Under the pieces are notes generated by a model that made no database searches, was not told the origin of the DNA, and saw only the letters and a list, made by a program, of their open reading frames with translations. A stretch of DNA of 64,000 nucleotides, taken from Yoonia vestfoldensis DSM 16212 (GTDB taxonomy: Bacteria > Pseudomonadota > Alphaproteobacteria > Rhodobacterales > Rhodobacteraceae). The stretch spans positions 81,085-145,084 of the forward strand of contig NZ_KB907983.1 in the NCBI RefSeq assembly GCF_000382265.1, given 5' to 3'. Positions within the stretch are counted from its first letter, which is position 1. Each line of letters begins with the position of its first letter. This document shows positions 27,456 through 37,320 of the stretch, piece by piece. The position numbers were made by a program, and so were the translations under genes.

Positions 27456-27926
27456 ATGACACAGACAGCCACAGACCTCAGCCCCACTGCACAAACTGCC
27501 ATCGCCGACGCGCTGAACCAATGTGTCGCAGAGACTCTTGTGACGACGATGCTGGCGCAGAATTTTCATTGGAACGTAAAAGGCATGGCCTTTGGATCGC
27601 TGCACGCCTTGTTCCAGGACATCTATGAAGACCATTTCGCGGGTCAGGATGAACTGGCCGAGCGGATCAGGGCGCTGGATGCCCATGCCGAAGGCACGCT
27701 TGCGGGAATGATCAAACGATCCAAGGTCGCTGAATACGAAGGCGACGCCGATGACCGCACCATGGTCAAGACGTTGCAACAGGCCCAGGAAACACTGGCC
27801 GCGACGATTGCCGCCGCAGGCGAACTGGCTGCCGAACATGGCGATGCGCTGACCGAAGACCTGTGCATCGCACGCGGTCAGACGCATGAGAAATTCGCCT
27901 GGATGCTACGCGCGCACCTGGCCTGA
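27456..27926 (+). CDS. dps: Dps family DNA-protection / ferritin-like protein
   Basis: A 156-residue ferritin-like protein that forms a dodecamer, oxidises iron with peroxide and may bind DNA. The ferroxidase-site residues are in MLAQNFHWNVKG (His), LHALFQDIYEDHFAGQDELAERI (Asp/Glu) further along the same helix, the classic Dps_1 signature, and the final helix carries HEKFAWMLRAHL. An AAAGGAG ribosome site precedes the ATG. It converges on the DUF1289 gene. Confidence 0.95.
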   Translation: MTQTATDLSPTAQTAIADALNQCVAETLVTTMLAQNFHWNVKGMAFGSLHALFQDIYEDHFAGQDELAERIRALDAHAEGTLAGMIKRSKVAEYEGDADDRTMVKTLQQAQETLAATIAAAGELAAEHGDALTEDLCIARGQTHEKFAWMLRAHLA

Positions 27927-28178
27927 TCAACCGACGTCTTCGGGAAAAGATGCGCCTTTCTTGGCGCATTTTTTTTCGTAGGCGCGCCGCCAATGGCCAT
28001 ATTTGCCCATGATCGCCTGTTGCGCCATCAGCATGGTCACAAAAGCCGCCCGATACGCGGGCTTTTTCAGCGCCTTGAACATGGATTTCTGCGCTTTGGT
28101 CATCGAACAGCCGATGCAATGGCCCTCGCGGCGAAACTTGCACACGTCGATACAGGGGGACGGAGTCTTGGCGGCCAT
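27927..28178 (-). CDS. DUF1289 family protein
   Basis: An 83-residue protein. The first third holds the DUF1289 cysteine motif SPCIDVCKFRREGHCIGCSMT (here split: PCIDVC and CIGCSMTKAQ), four Cys that may bind an iron-sulphur cluster or zinc. Residues 30-70 form a basic region with WRRAYEKKCAKK at the end. The start at 28178 is the ATG nearest the motif (MAAKTPSPCIDVCKF); an upstream ATG has no conserved sequence. Function is unknown. Confidence 0.85.
   Translation of the reverse strand: MAAKTPSPCIDVCKFRREGHCIGCSMTKAQKSMFKALKKPAYRAAFVTMLMAQQAIMGKYGHWRRAYEKKCAKKGASFPEDVG
27951..27976 (+). terminator. Rho-independent terminator of dps
   Basis: TGCGCC, a six-base loop (TTTCTT), GGCGCA and eight consecutive T residues. 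It begins 25 bases after the dps stop and lies wholly inside the 3' coding end of the convergent DUF1289 gene, where it encodes a Lys/Cys-rich tail. Confidence 0.85.
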
Positions 28179-28245
28179 GGTCTGATACTCGCTGATGATC
28201 GCGAATATCTGACTATTTCTGTCGGTTATGTCAATCGCCCTGCGC

Positions 28246-29199
28246 TCACAAACCTCTGATCTTGGGGTCAAGCGCGTCGCGCAACCCGTCGCCGATGTAA
28301 TTCACCGCGAGCACCGTCAGCGAGATCGCAAGGCCCGGCCAGATCACCCGTTCGGGAAAGGCGGTCATGCGGTCCACACTGTCGAACAGGATCTTGCCCC
28401 ATGTCGGGAAATCCGACGGAAATCCAAGGCCAAGGAAGGACAACGCCGATTCCGTGATGATCGCGGTCGCCAGACCCAGTGTCGCGGATACCATGATCGG
28501 CGACAGCACGTTCGGCAGCAGGTGCCGCGTGATGATCCGCCGCGATGGCGTGCCGATGCTGCGCGCGGCCAGCACGAATTCGCGTTCCTTCAGTGCCATG
28601 ATATCGCCCCGCACGATCCGCGCGGTCTGCATCCAGCTTGTGATGCCGATGCCAACGACGATCAGGATGAAAATCCCGTTCTCGGGTCCGAAGGCCGCGC
28701 GCAAAGGATCGCGGAACAACAGCATCATGACCAAAAGCAAGGGCAACAAGGGCAGCGCCAGCACAAGATCGGTGAACCGCATGAGCAGCCCGTCCGCCTT
28801 GCGGAAATAGCCCGCCAGCACACCGACCAGCGTGCCGATGAAAACGGCGAGGATCATCGCGGTCCAGCCCACGGCCAGCGAGATCCGTCCGCCCTGCATG
28901 ATATTGGCCATGATGTCGCGGCCAAGGTTGTCGGTCCCCATCGGATGCGCCCAAGACACCTTGGCGTCGCTGTCGAAGAGCATGTGATAGATCGGCCGCA
29001 CATCCTTGTTGCGGATATCCAGATCGCCGGGGTCGACCCCCCAGAGGGTCGGCCCAAGGGCCGCAAAAAGCGTGATGAAGGCCAAAAACCCAAGCCCCAG
29101 AACGGCCCCCTTGTGGGTGCGGAACTGCGCCCAGACGTCAAGCCATTGGTTGCGGGGTTTCGGCGCGGCCGCGGGCGCGCTGGTTGTCAGGTCACTCAT
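28246..29199 (-). CDS. Peptide ABC transporter permease (OppC/DppC-like)
   Basis: A 317-residue permease with six helices. It has the OppC-type N-terminal region QFRTHKGAVLGLGFLAFITL, the conserved HPMGTDNLGRDIMANIMQGGRISL and the EAA loop EFVLAARSIGTPSRRIITRHLLPNVLSPI at about 200-230. The ATG at 29199 overlaps the upstream oppB-like gene by 8 nt. It is the last gene of the opp operon. Confidence 0.94.
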   Translation of the reverse strand: MSDLTTSAPAAAPKPRNQWLDVWAQFRTHKGAVLGLGFLAFITLFAALGPTLWGVDPGDLDIRNKDVRPIYHMLFDSDAKVSWAHPMGTDNLGRDIMANIMQGGRISLAVGWTAMILAVFIGTLVGVLAGYFRKADGLLMRFTDLVLALPLLPLLLVMMLLFRDPLRAAFGPENGIFILIVVGIGITSWMQTARIVRGDIMALKEREFVLAARSIGTPSRRIITRHLLPNVLSPIMVSATLGLATAIITESALSFLGLGFPSDFPTWGKILFDSVDRMTAFPERVIWPGLAISLTVLAVNYIGDGLRDALDPKIRGL

Positions 29200-30199
29200 A
29201 GCGAATCCTCGGGTCGAGAACACCGTAAAGCACATCGGCGATCAGGTTCATCAGCACGATCAGCACGGCCAGAAGGAAGGTGATCGTCATCACCATCGGA
29301 ATGTCGGACCCTTGCAGCGCCAGGATCAGCAACTGGCCAAGCCCGTTCACCTTGAAGATCTGTTCGGTGATGATCGCCCCGCCAAAGATCGACGGGATGC
29401 CGAGCGCGATGACCGTCACCACGGGGATCATCGAATTGCGCAAGACGTGTTTCAGCACGACGACACTTTCGCTCATGCCCTTGGCACGTGCGGTGCGGAC
29501 GTAGTCCTGGCTTAGGTTGTCGAGCATGGAGGCGCGCATATAGCGGCTGACCTGGGCTGTGGTCTGCAAGGCCAGCACCATGACGGGCATCACCATCTGC
29601 ATCATCTGCTGCTTGAACGTGTCCCATGAATTGACGACCAAGGTGGTGTCATAGATCGACGGCAGCCAGCCCAGCTGCACCGAAAAGATCACGATCAGCA
29701 GCACGCCCGAAAAGAATGGCGGCACCGAAAAGCCGATCATCGACACGAAAGTTCCGGCTTGGTCAAAGACCGAATATTGTCGGTACGCGCTGATGATCCC
29801 GATGGGCAGGGCGATCAGCACGCCCACGACATAGGACATGCCCACGACCCAGAGCGTCTGCGGCAGCCGCTGTGCGATCGTGTCGAACACCGGGCTGCGC
29901 GACTGAAAGCTGATGATGCGCTGCTTGCCTTCGGCGAAACTGGTGCCAAAGGCCTGATCGATCCAGTGTTGCGGTTCCACGATGAAAAACTGGTTCAGCC
30001 AGAGCAGAAAGCGCACATACCACGGCTCTCCCAGCCCGAGCGCGATGCGCATCGCCTCTTTCACCTCGGGGGGGATAGTCAGGGGCATTTGCGCCATTGG
30101 ATCGCCGGGGGCGAGTTCCAGCAACATGAAGATGACGAAAGCGATGAACAGAAGCGTCGGGATGGATATCAGCAATCTGCGAAAGGTGTAGATCAGCAT
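29192..30199 (-). CDS. Peptide ABC transporter permease (OppB/DppB-like)
   Basis: A 335-residue permease. The N-terminus MLIYTFRRLLISIPTLLFIAFVIFMLLELAPGDP is the standard OppB first helix. It has a periplasmic loop of about 75 residues and the EAA loop DYVRTARAKGMSESVVVLKHVLRNSMIPVV. The ATG at 30199 matches the family start; an earlier ATG adds a Ser/Arg-rich leader. It lies 124 bp after the binding-protein gene, a gap filled by hairpins. Confidence 0.94.
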   Translation of the reverse strand: MLIYTFRRLLISIPTLLFIAFVIFMLLELAPGDPMAQMPLTIPPEVKEAMRIALGLGEPWYVRFLLWLNQFFIVEPQHWIDQAFGTSFAEGKQRIISFQSRSPVFDTIAQRLPQTLWVVGMSYVVGVLIALPIGIISAYRQYSVFDQAGTFVSMIGFSVPPFFSGVLLIVIFSVQLGWLPSIYDTTLVVNSWDTFKQQMMQMVMPVMVLALQTTAQVSRYMRASMLDNLSQDYVRTARAKGMSESVVVLKHVLRNSMIPVVTVIALGIPSIFGGAIITEQIFKVNGLGQLLILALQGSDIPMVMTITFLLAVLIVLMNLIADVLYGVLDPRIRYE

Positions 30200-30245
30200 T
30201 GCAACGCCTCGGGTCAGGGCTGTGAAAAGTTGAGGAGAAAGGCGC

Positions 30246-30291
30246 GTCCCGGACCTGATCCGGGACCTCTGCACCGCTGCGGTGGCAGAGG
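30246..30291. promoter_or_regulatory. Tandem stem-loops between binding-protein and permease genes
   Basis: Hairpin 1: GTCCCGGA / TCCGGGAC with loop CCTGA (30246-30266). Hairpin 2: CCTCTGCACCGC / GCGGT-G-GCAGAGG (30266-30291), 12 paired bases with one bulge. A third short one (CCCCG..CGGGG) follows. There is no U-run on the minus-strand side, so these are more likely RNA stabilisers or attenuators that raise binding-protein over permease levels than full terminators. Confidence 0.65.
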
Positions 30292-30323
30292 CCCCGGCGC
30301 GGGGTCCAGGGCGCGTTGGTTCT

Positions 30324-32048
30324 TTATTCCGCGATACGGAACCAGTCAGCGACGTTCCACAATTCGCTGTCCCATGTGTTCAGGACAACACCGCCGAGGC
30401 TGTTGGCATGGGCCGACACACGGCCACGGTCGACCAGCGGCACGATGACCATGCTGTCCTTGGTCAGCATGTCGTTGAGCTGGCGCGCAATGCGGCCGCG
30501 TTCGTCGATGTCAGCGGTCTGCTGCAATTCGGCGACCAGCGCGTCATAGGCGGGGTCACAGAACCGGTTGATGTTCTCGCCCTGCCACTGCGTTTCGGGG
30601 CGGGGTGCCTTTTCGCAGGTATAGCCGGCCAGATAGGCCTGCGGATCGGTGCCGTCGAAGTTGTTGGCATACATTTCCACGTCGGCGTAGAACTTTTCGA
30701 ACGTATCGGGCGACCCCGGGTCACCGCCGAAGAACACCGACGAGTCGATGTTGCGCAATTCGGTTTCAACGCCGATCTGGTCCCACATGTCCTTGATCAG
30801 CGCCTGGAAATCCTGCCGCACGGCGTTGGTGGATGTCTGGAACAGGATGTTCAGTTCCACGCCGTCCTTGTCACGGATGCCGTTGCCGTTGCTGTCGATC
30901 CAGCCTGCTTCGTTCAGCAGGGCATTGGCCCCGTCGATGTCCTGCACAAGGCAGCCCGTGTTGTCGAGCGAGGCATAGATTTCCGGCCCCGGCACAAGGT
31001 TACAGGTCGCGCGGCCAGCCTGACCGTAGCCCACCTCGACCAGCAATTCGCGGTCGATCGCCATGGACAACGCGCGACGGACGTTTTCATCCGACAGGAA
31101 AGGATGTGGTTCCGCTGCGGTGGACCGTGTTTCCGGCGGCAGATCAGGCGACGGGTTGGTCAGGTTCATCTCGATCCGTTCGACCAGCGTGCCAAACGCA
31201 GACACGGGCGTGCCCATGCCGGCGGCTGCCATCGACTGGATCACATCGGGGGCAAGTTGCAGGTTCCACGCGTAGTCGAATTCGCCTGTCTCCAGCACGG
31301 CACGGCCCGCTGCTGTCGCATCACCGCCGCCTTTGAAGGTGACGGTTGCAAAGGCCGGTTTGCTGGCATCGCGGTAGTTGGGGTTGGCTTCGAGCTGGAT
31401 CACGTCGTTGGTGCGGAAATCCGTCACCACGAAGGGGCCTGTGCCGATCGGGCCAAAGTTGGCGTCGGTGCATTCAGGGGCACGTGCGCCAAGGCAATCG
31501 GCGAATTGCGCCGCTTGCAGGATCGGGGACTGGCCGCCCACCATCGGACCATAGGGGTTCGGCTGTGGCGTGGCGAATGTGATGCGGATCGTGCGGTCGT
31601 CCACGGCTTCGACGTTTTCGACACCGTTGTATTTGGACAGCTGCGCACAGCCGCCTTCGGGATGCATGCAGTATTCGGCGGTGAACACGGCATCAGCGGC
31701 GGTCACGGGTGTGCCGTCGGACCACAGCAGCCCTTCTTTCAGGGTCCATGTGATCGTGGTCAAGTCTTCGGAGACGCCGCCGTTGGCGACGGTCGGGATA
31801 TCCTCTGCCAGATAGGGGACCAGCGCGCCGGTGTTGTCATAGCGCGCCAGCGGCTCGAGGATGATCGAGGAGGCTTCGACATCCTTGGTGCCGCCCGACA
31901 GGAACGGGTTCAGGATGGATGGCGCCTGCCAATAGATGATGTTGAGGTGGCCAGAGCTGCCACGGACGCCGTCATGCTCTTGGGCGAATGCCAAGGGCGT
32001 GAATGCGACCGCTGCGGCGGCACCCATCAGGGCTGTTTTCAGTTTCAT
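30324..32048 (-). CDS. Peptide ABC transporter substrate-binding protein (OppA/DppA-like)
   Basis: A 574-residue family-5 solute-binding protein. Residues 1-22 (MKLKTALMGAAAAVAFTPLA) are a signal peptide ending in FAQE, with no lipobox. The mature part begins with a typical ILNPFLSGGTKD, and contains WTLKEGLLWSDGTPVTAADAVF, the family signature, and RRALSMAIDRELLV. The pairs of Cys (YCMHPEGGCAQL, FADCLGARAPECTD) suggest disulfides. It follows the two ATPase genes. The substrate is a di- or oligopeptide, or a related amino compound. Confidence 0.94.
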   Translation of the reverse strand: MKLKTALMGAAAAVAFTPLAFAQEHDGVRGSSGHLNIIYWQAPSILNPFLSGGTKDVEASSIILEPLARYDNTGALVPYLAEDIPTVANGGVSEDLTTITWTLKEGLLWSDGTPVTAADAVFTAEYCMHPEGGCAQLSKYNGVENVEAVDDRTIRITFATPQPNPYGPMVGGQSPILQAAQFADCLGARAPECTDANFGPIGTGPFVVTDFRTNDVIQLEANPNYRDASKPAFATVTFKGGGDATAAGRAVLETGEFDYAWNLQLAPDVIQSMAAAGMGTPVSAFGTLVERIEMNLTNPSPDLPPETRSTAAEPHPFLSDENVRRALSMAIDRELLVEVGYGQAGRATCNLVPGPEIYASLDNTGCLVQDIDGANALLNEAGWIDSNGNGIRDKDGVELNILFQTSTNAVRQDFQALIKDMWDQIGVETELRNIDSSVFFGGDPGSPDTFEKFYADVEMYANNFDGTDPQAYLAGYTCEKAPRPETQWQGENINRFCDPAYDALVAELQQTADIDERGRIARQLNDMLTKDSMVIVPLVDRGRVSAHANSLGGVVLNTWDSELWNVADWFRIAE

Positions 32049-32072
32049 TTGGTCTTCTCCTTGTTGACGCTC

Positions 32073-33093
32073 TTATGCCCCGGTCCCTGCCGTTTGGTCG
32101 GCAGTGGTCGTGGTTTCGTTATACAGGTGGCATGCCACAAAGCGGCCGGGCTGGACCTGCCTGTAATCGGGCTCGATCTCTTTGCAGAGATCCATCACCG
32201 CCGGACAACGGGTGCAGAAATTGCAGCCCTTGGGCGGGTTCGATGGGGATGGCACGTCACCCTGAAGGATGATCCGCCCCGATGTGCGCGCCAGCGCCGG
32301 GTCCGGTTCCGGCACGGCGGACAACAGCGCCTTGGTATAGGGGTGCAGCGGGTCACGATAAAGCGCCTCCCGCGGGGCAAGCTCGACGATCTTGCCCAGA
32401 TACATCACCGCCACCCGCGTCGCGATATGGCGCACCATCGACAGATCGTGGCTGATGAACAGATAGGTCAGGCCGAACTGTTCCTGCAAATCTTCGAGCA
32501 GGTTTACGACCTGCGCCTGGATCGACACGTCGAGTGCGGCGATCGGTTCGTCGCAGACGATGAACTTGGGGTTCAGCGCCAACGCCCGCGCGATCCCGAT
32601 CCGCTGGCGCTGGCCACCGGAAAACGCATGTGGATAGCGCTTGGCGAATTTGCGGTTCAGCCCGACCGCATCCATCAGCTCGGCAACCTTGGCGGTCTTT
32701 TCGGCCATGCTGAGGCTGGTGTGTTCGTCCAGCGGTTCGCGGATGATCGCCTCGACCGTCATGCGCGGGTTGAGCGAGGCTTGCGGGTCCTGAAACACCA
32801 TCTGCATCGTCGGCCGGATCGGGCGCAGCTTGGTCTGCGACATGGTTCCGATCTCGCGGCCATCGATCGAAATCTCGCCCGCCGTGATATCGTAAAGCCG
32901 CAGCACGGCGCGCCCGCAGGTGGATTTGCCGCAGCCCGATTCGCCGACTAGACCCAGCGTCTCGCCTTCCATCACGTCGAAGCTGACGCCATCGACGGCC
33001 TTCACCTCGCCCACGCGGCGGCGCAGCAGGCCCGCATGGATCGGAAAATGCATCTTGAGGTCGCGCACGCGCACCAGCGGTTTGGGCGTGTCG

Positions 33094-33101
<8 letters not shown>
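32073..33101 (-). CDS. Peptide ABC transporter ATP-binding protein (OppF/DppF-like)
   Basis: A 342-residue ATPase. Walker [17 protein letters not shown]-loop [16 protein letters not shown], signature [18 protein letters not shown], Walker [18 protein letters not shown]-loop [11 protein letters not shown]. The C-terminal oligo_HPY domain has [12 protein letters not shown] and the Cys cluster [14 protein letters not shown], typical of this subfamily and sometimes iron-sulphur binding. The start ATG at 33101 overlaps the upstream ATPase gene by 8 nt. Confidence 0.94.
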
Positions 33102-34098
<997 letters not shown>

Positions 34099-34306
34099 CT
34101 AGAACCTCCCCGGGCGGTCCATTTTTTGTTTTTGGCGTCAAGCCCGTAGTGGACTCGCGATTGACAGACGCTATCATTAAAATCGGTTCCCGCAAGACGA
34201 TTTCTGTTTGAAGCCCGGCGCGGCGCGCGCAACAGTGCACGTGCTGGCCGTTTGCGCGATGCAGGTTGTGGATGGCGGAATTATCGGCAGCAAAGGAAGG
34301 ACATTC

Positions 34307-35467
34307 ATGGATTTGACCGCACGCCAGTTGATGGACAGGCTCGTCGCCTTTCCGACGGTCAGCCGCGACAGCAATCTTGAACTTGTTGATTTCGTTCAGG
34401 AATATCTGGCGGATTTCGGAATCGACAGCACCATCGTGCCCAATGACGACGGCAACAAAGCCGCGCTTTACGCCCATGTCGGCCCTGCGGTGGATGGCGG
34501 GGTCGTGCTGTCTGGGCATACCGATGTCGTGCCTGTCGACGGGCAGGCATGGGACACTGATCCTTTTGTCGTGACCGAAAAGGACGGCCGCCTTTACGGG
34601 CGCGGCACCTGCGACATGAAAGGCTTTGACGCGCTGGCCCTTTGGGCGATGGGGCAGGCGGCGCAGCGCGGGGTGAAACGCCCGCTTCAGATCGCGCTCA
34701 GCTATGACGAAGAGGTCGGCTGCACAGGCGCGCCGCCCATGATCGACCATATGGTCAGCCATGGCCTGCCGCGTGCGGATACCGTCATCGTGGGCGAACC
34801 CTCGATGATGAAGATCGTGACCAGCCACAAGGGTGCGGTCGGTTTCCGCATCCATGTGCGGGGATTCGAGGTGCATTCCTCGCTTGCCCCCACGGGTGTC
34901 AGCGCGATCATGATGGGCGCGCGCCTGATCGACTGGGCGAATCAGGTGAACGCCGAAAATGCCGCAGCCGCGCCCAGCGAACTGGCCGCGCAATTCTTTC
35001 CGCCCTACACGACGCTGCACGTTGGCACGATTGCGGGCGGCACTGCCAACAACATCACTGCCAAGGATTGCCGCTTCGTGCTCGATTTTCGGCTGGTCCC
35101 GGGCGAGGATATCGCCATGTGGGAAACCCGCCTGCACGCCAAGATCGCCGAGATCGAGGCCGATATGCGGGCCGTGCGGCCAGAAACCTTTATCACCGCC
35201 GAGAAATTCTTTCACGTCCCCAGCCTTGTCCCCGAACAGGACGGCAGCGCGGAAAATCTGGTCCGTCGCCTGACCGGCGAAAATGCCAGCAGCGTCGTCA
35301 GTTACGGCACCGAAGCCGGACAGTTTCAGGACCACGGCTATTCCGCCGTGATCTGCGGCCCCGGCGACATTGCACAAGCCCACCAACCCAACGAATATGT
35401 CGGCGTGGCACAGTTCCAGCAGGGCGAGGCCTTCATGGCCCGCCTTGTCGATCTGCTGGCCGAATAA
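34307..35467 (+). CDS. argE: Acetylornithine deacetylase-like M20 peptidase
   Basis: A 386-residue zinc-dependent M20 deacetylase. Its motifs are VVLSGHTDVVPVDGQAWDTDPF (first metal His/Asp), YGRGTCDMKGFDALAL (bridging Asp), SYDEEVGCTGAPPMI (catalytic Glu and metal Glu) and GFEVHSSLAPTGVSAI (dimerisation His). The C-terminal YGTEAGQFQDHGYSAVICGPGDIAQAHQPNEYV provides the last metal His and is characteristic of ArgE. The ATG at 34307 is preceded by AAAGGAAGG. Because it sits next to a peptide transporter and a second M20 enzyme, it may instead deacylate an imported N-acyl amino acid; that is inference. Confidence 0.88.
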   Translation: MDLTARQLMDRLVAFPTVSRDSNLELVDFVQEYLADFGIDSTIVPNDDGNKAALYAHVGPAVDGGVVLSGHTDVVPVDGQAWDTDPFVVTEKDGRLYGRGTCDMKGFDALALWAMGQAAQRGVKRPLQIALSYDEEVGCTGAPPMIDHMVSHGLPRADTVIVGEPSMMKIVTSHKGAVGFRIHVRGFEVHSSLAPTGVSAIMMGARLIDWANQVNAENAAAAPSELAAQFFPPYTTLHVGTIAGGTANNITAKDCRFVLDFRLVPGEDIAMWETRLHAKIAEIEADMRAVRPETFITAEKFFHVPSLVPEQDGSAENLVRRLTGENASSVVSYGTEAGQFQDHGYSAVICGPGDIAQAHQPNEYVGVAQFQQGEAFMARLVDLLAE

Positions 35468-35480
35468 CCCCTAGGAGAAA

Positions 35481-36647
35481 ATGATGCCCGTCAAGAACCG
35501 CTTTGCCGAATTGCTGCCCGAAATCACCGCCTGGCGACGGGACCTGCACGAAAACCCCGAAATCCTGTTCGAGACGCACCGCACATCGGCGCTGGTCGCC
35601 GAAAAGCTGCGCGAATTCGGCTGTGACGAGGTGGTCACCGGCATCGGGCGCACCGGCGTCGTCGGCGTCATCAAAGGCAAGACGGATACATCCGGCAAGG
35701 TGATCGGCCTGCGCGCCGATATGGATGCGCTGCCGATCCTTGAGGCGACAGGGCTGGCCTACGCCTCTAAAACCCCCGGCGCGATGCATGCCTGCGGCCA
35801 TGACGGACATACTGCGATGCTGCTGGGGGCGGCGAAATACCTGTCCGAGACGCGCAACTTTGACGGACAGGTTGTCGTGATCTTCCAGCCTGCCGAAGAA
35901 GGCGGCGGCGGCGGGCGCGAGATGTGCGAGGACGGCATGATGGACCGCTGGAACATCACCGAAGTTTACGGCATGCACAACTGGCCGGGCCGTCCGGTGG
36001 GCAGCTTTGCGATCCGTCCGGGTGCGTTTTTCGCCGCGACCGACCAGTTCGAGATCATCATCGAAGGCAAGGGCGGCCATGCCGCCAAGCCGCAGGAAAC
36101 CGTGGACAGCACGCTGGTCGCGGCGCATGTGATCACGGCGCTCCAATCCATCGCCAGCCGCAATGCCGACCCGGTGGATCAGGTTGTCGTGTCCGTCACA
36201 TCGATCGAATCGTCGTCCAAGGCGTTCAACGTCATCGCCCAACGCGTGCATATGAAGGGCACGGTGCGCACCATGTCCAAGGGCATGCGCGATTTGGCCG
36301 AAAAGCGGCTGAAAGCGATCAGCGAAGGCACGGCGGGCGCGTTCGGGGCCGTGGCCGCGATAAAATACCACCGCGGCTATCCCTGCATGGTCAACCACGA
36401 GGACCAGACCGCCTTTGCCGCCGAAGTCGCGCGGTCGGTGTCGGGCGGTTGCGAGGATGCGCCCTTGGTCATGGGCGGTGAGGATTTCGCCTTCATGCTC
36501 GAAGAACGCCCCGGCGCCTATATCCTTGTCGGCAACGGCGACGGCGCGTCCGTGCATCACCCCGAATACAATTTCAACGACGACGCGATCCCCGCAGGCT
36601 GTTCGTGGTGGGCCGGGATCGTCGAACAACGCATGCCCGCCGCCTGA
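35481..36647 (+). CDS. M20 family amidohydrolase (hippurate hydrolase-like)
   Basis: A 388-residue metal-dependent amidohydrolase of the hippuricase / N-acyl-L-amino acid amidohydrolase group. Motifs: WRRDLHENPEILFETHRT at the N-terminus, RADMDALPI, MHACGHDGHTAMLLGAA (two metal His), FQPAEEGGGGGREM (catalytic Glu pair), GMHNWPGRPVG, the dimerisation GKGGHAAKPQETVD and the last metal site MGGEDFAFML. It hydrolyses N-acyl or dipeptide amide bonds in the cytoplasm. It is 13 nt after argE and overlaps the methyltransferase gene by one base. Confidence 0.93.
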   Translation: MMPVKNRFAELLPEITAWRRDLHENPEILFETHRTSALVAEKLREFGCDEVVTGIGRTGVVGVIKGKTDTSGKVIGLRADMDALPILEATGLAYASKTPGAMHACGHDGHTAMLLGAAKYLSETRNFDGQVVVIFQPAEEGGGGGREMCEDGMMDRWNITEVYGMHNWPGRPVGSFAIRPGAFFAATDQFEIIIEGKGGHAAKPQETVDSTLVAAHVITALQSIASRNADPVDQVVVSVTSIESSSKAFNVIAQRVHMKGTVRTMSKGMRDLAEKRLKAISEGTAGAFGAVAAIKYHRGYPCMVNHEDQTAFAAEVARSVSGGCEDAPLVMGGEDFAFMLEERPGAYILVGNGDGASVHHPEYNFNDDAIPAGCSWWAGIVEQRMPAA

Positions 36648-37258
36648 TGTGGGAAGAGCGTTACAGCGCCAGCAATGACTACCTGTTCGGCACCGCCCCC
36701 GCGGCGGTGCTGGCGGATAATCCGTGGCTGGCGCTGCCGGGGCAAAGCGTGCTTTGCGTGGCAGACGGCGAAGGGCGCAACTCCGTCCATCTGGCGCAAA
36801 GCGGCATGGCGGTGACGGCATTTGATCTGTCGCAGACTGCCGTGGGGCGGACAAAGGCGCTGGCCGACAATGCGGGTGTGGCGGTGCAGGCGCATGTGGC
36901 GGGCTGGGGCGATTGGGATTGGTCGCAGCAATTCGACATGGTCGCCGCGATCTTCATCCAGTTCGCTGACCCTGCTTTGCGCGCGCGCCAGTTCGCCGAC
37001 ATGACCCGTGCGCTGCGCCCGGGTGGTCGGCTGTTGCTGCATGGCTACCGCCCCGAACAGATCGGGCGCGGCACTGGCGGGCCGCCATTCGTCGAGAACA
37101 TGTATACCGAAGCCATGCTGCATGACGCTTTCGCAGGCTGGCACATCGAACGCTGCGCATCCTACGACCGCCACCAACAGGCAGGCAGCGGCCATGTCGG
37201 GCCTGCCGCCTTGATCGATTTCATCGCCCGCAGGCCAGAGGCGTCACCGCCCGTCTGA
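36647..37258 (+). CDS. Class I SAM-dependent methyltransferase
   Basis: A 203-residue methyltransferase. It starts MWEERYSASNDYLFGTAPAAVLAD, a sequence seen in TehB/thiopurine-like small methyltransferases, followed by the SAM motif VLCVADGEGRNSVHLAQSG and DMTRALRPGGRLLLHGYRPEQ. The ATG overlaps the stop of the M20 gene (TGATG). The substrate is unknown. Confidence 0.85.
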   Translation: MWEERYSASNDYLFGTAPAAVLADNPWLALPGQSVLCVADGEGRNSVHLAQSGMAVTAFDLSQTAVGRTKALADNAGVAVQAHVAGWGDWDWSQQFDMVAAIFIQFADPALRARQFADMTRALRPGGRLLLHGYRPEQIGRGTGGPPFVENMYTEAMLHDAFAGWHIERCASYDRHQQAGSGHVGPAALIDFIARRPEASPPV

Positions 37259-37320
37259 TCACGCTTCACCCCTTGCGGGATTGCCGCTAGGCTGCACAAG
37301 TCCTGAGAGGAGAGAAATCC

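Noticed and set aside
34140..34210. A TTGACA box in the oppD-argE gap as promoter
   Set aside because: No -10 element at 16-18 bases; the AT-rich TAAAAT is only 11 bases downstream.
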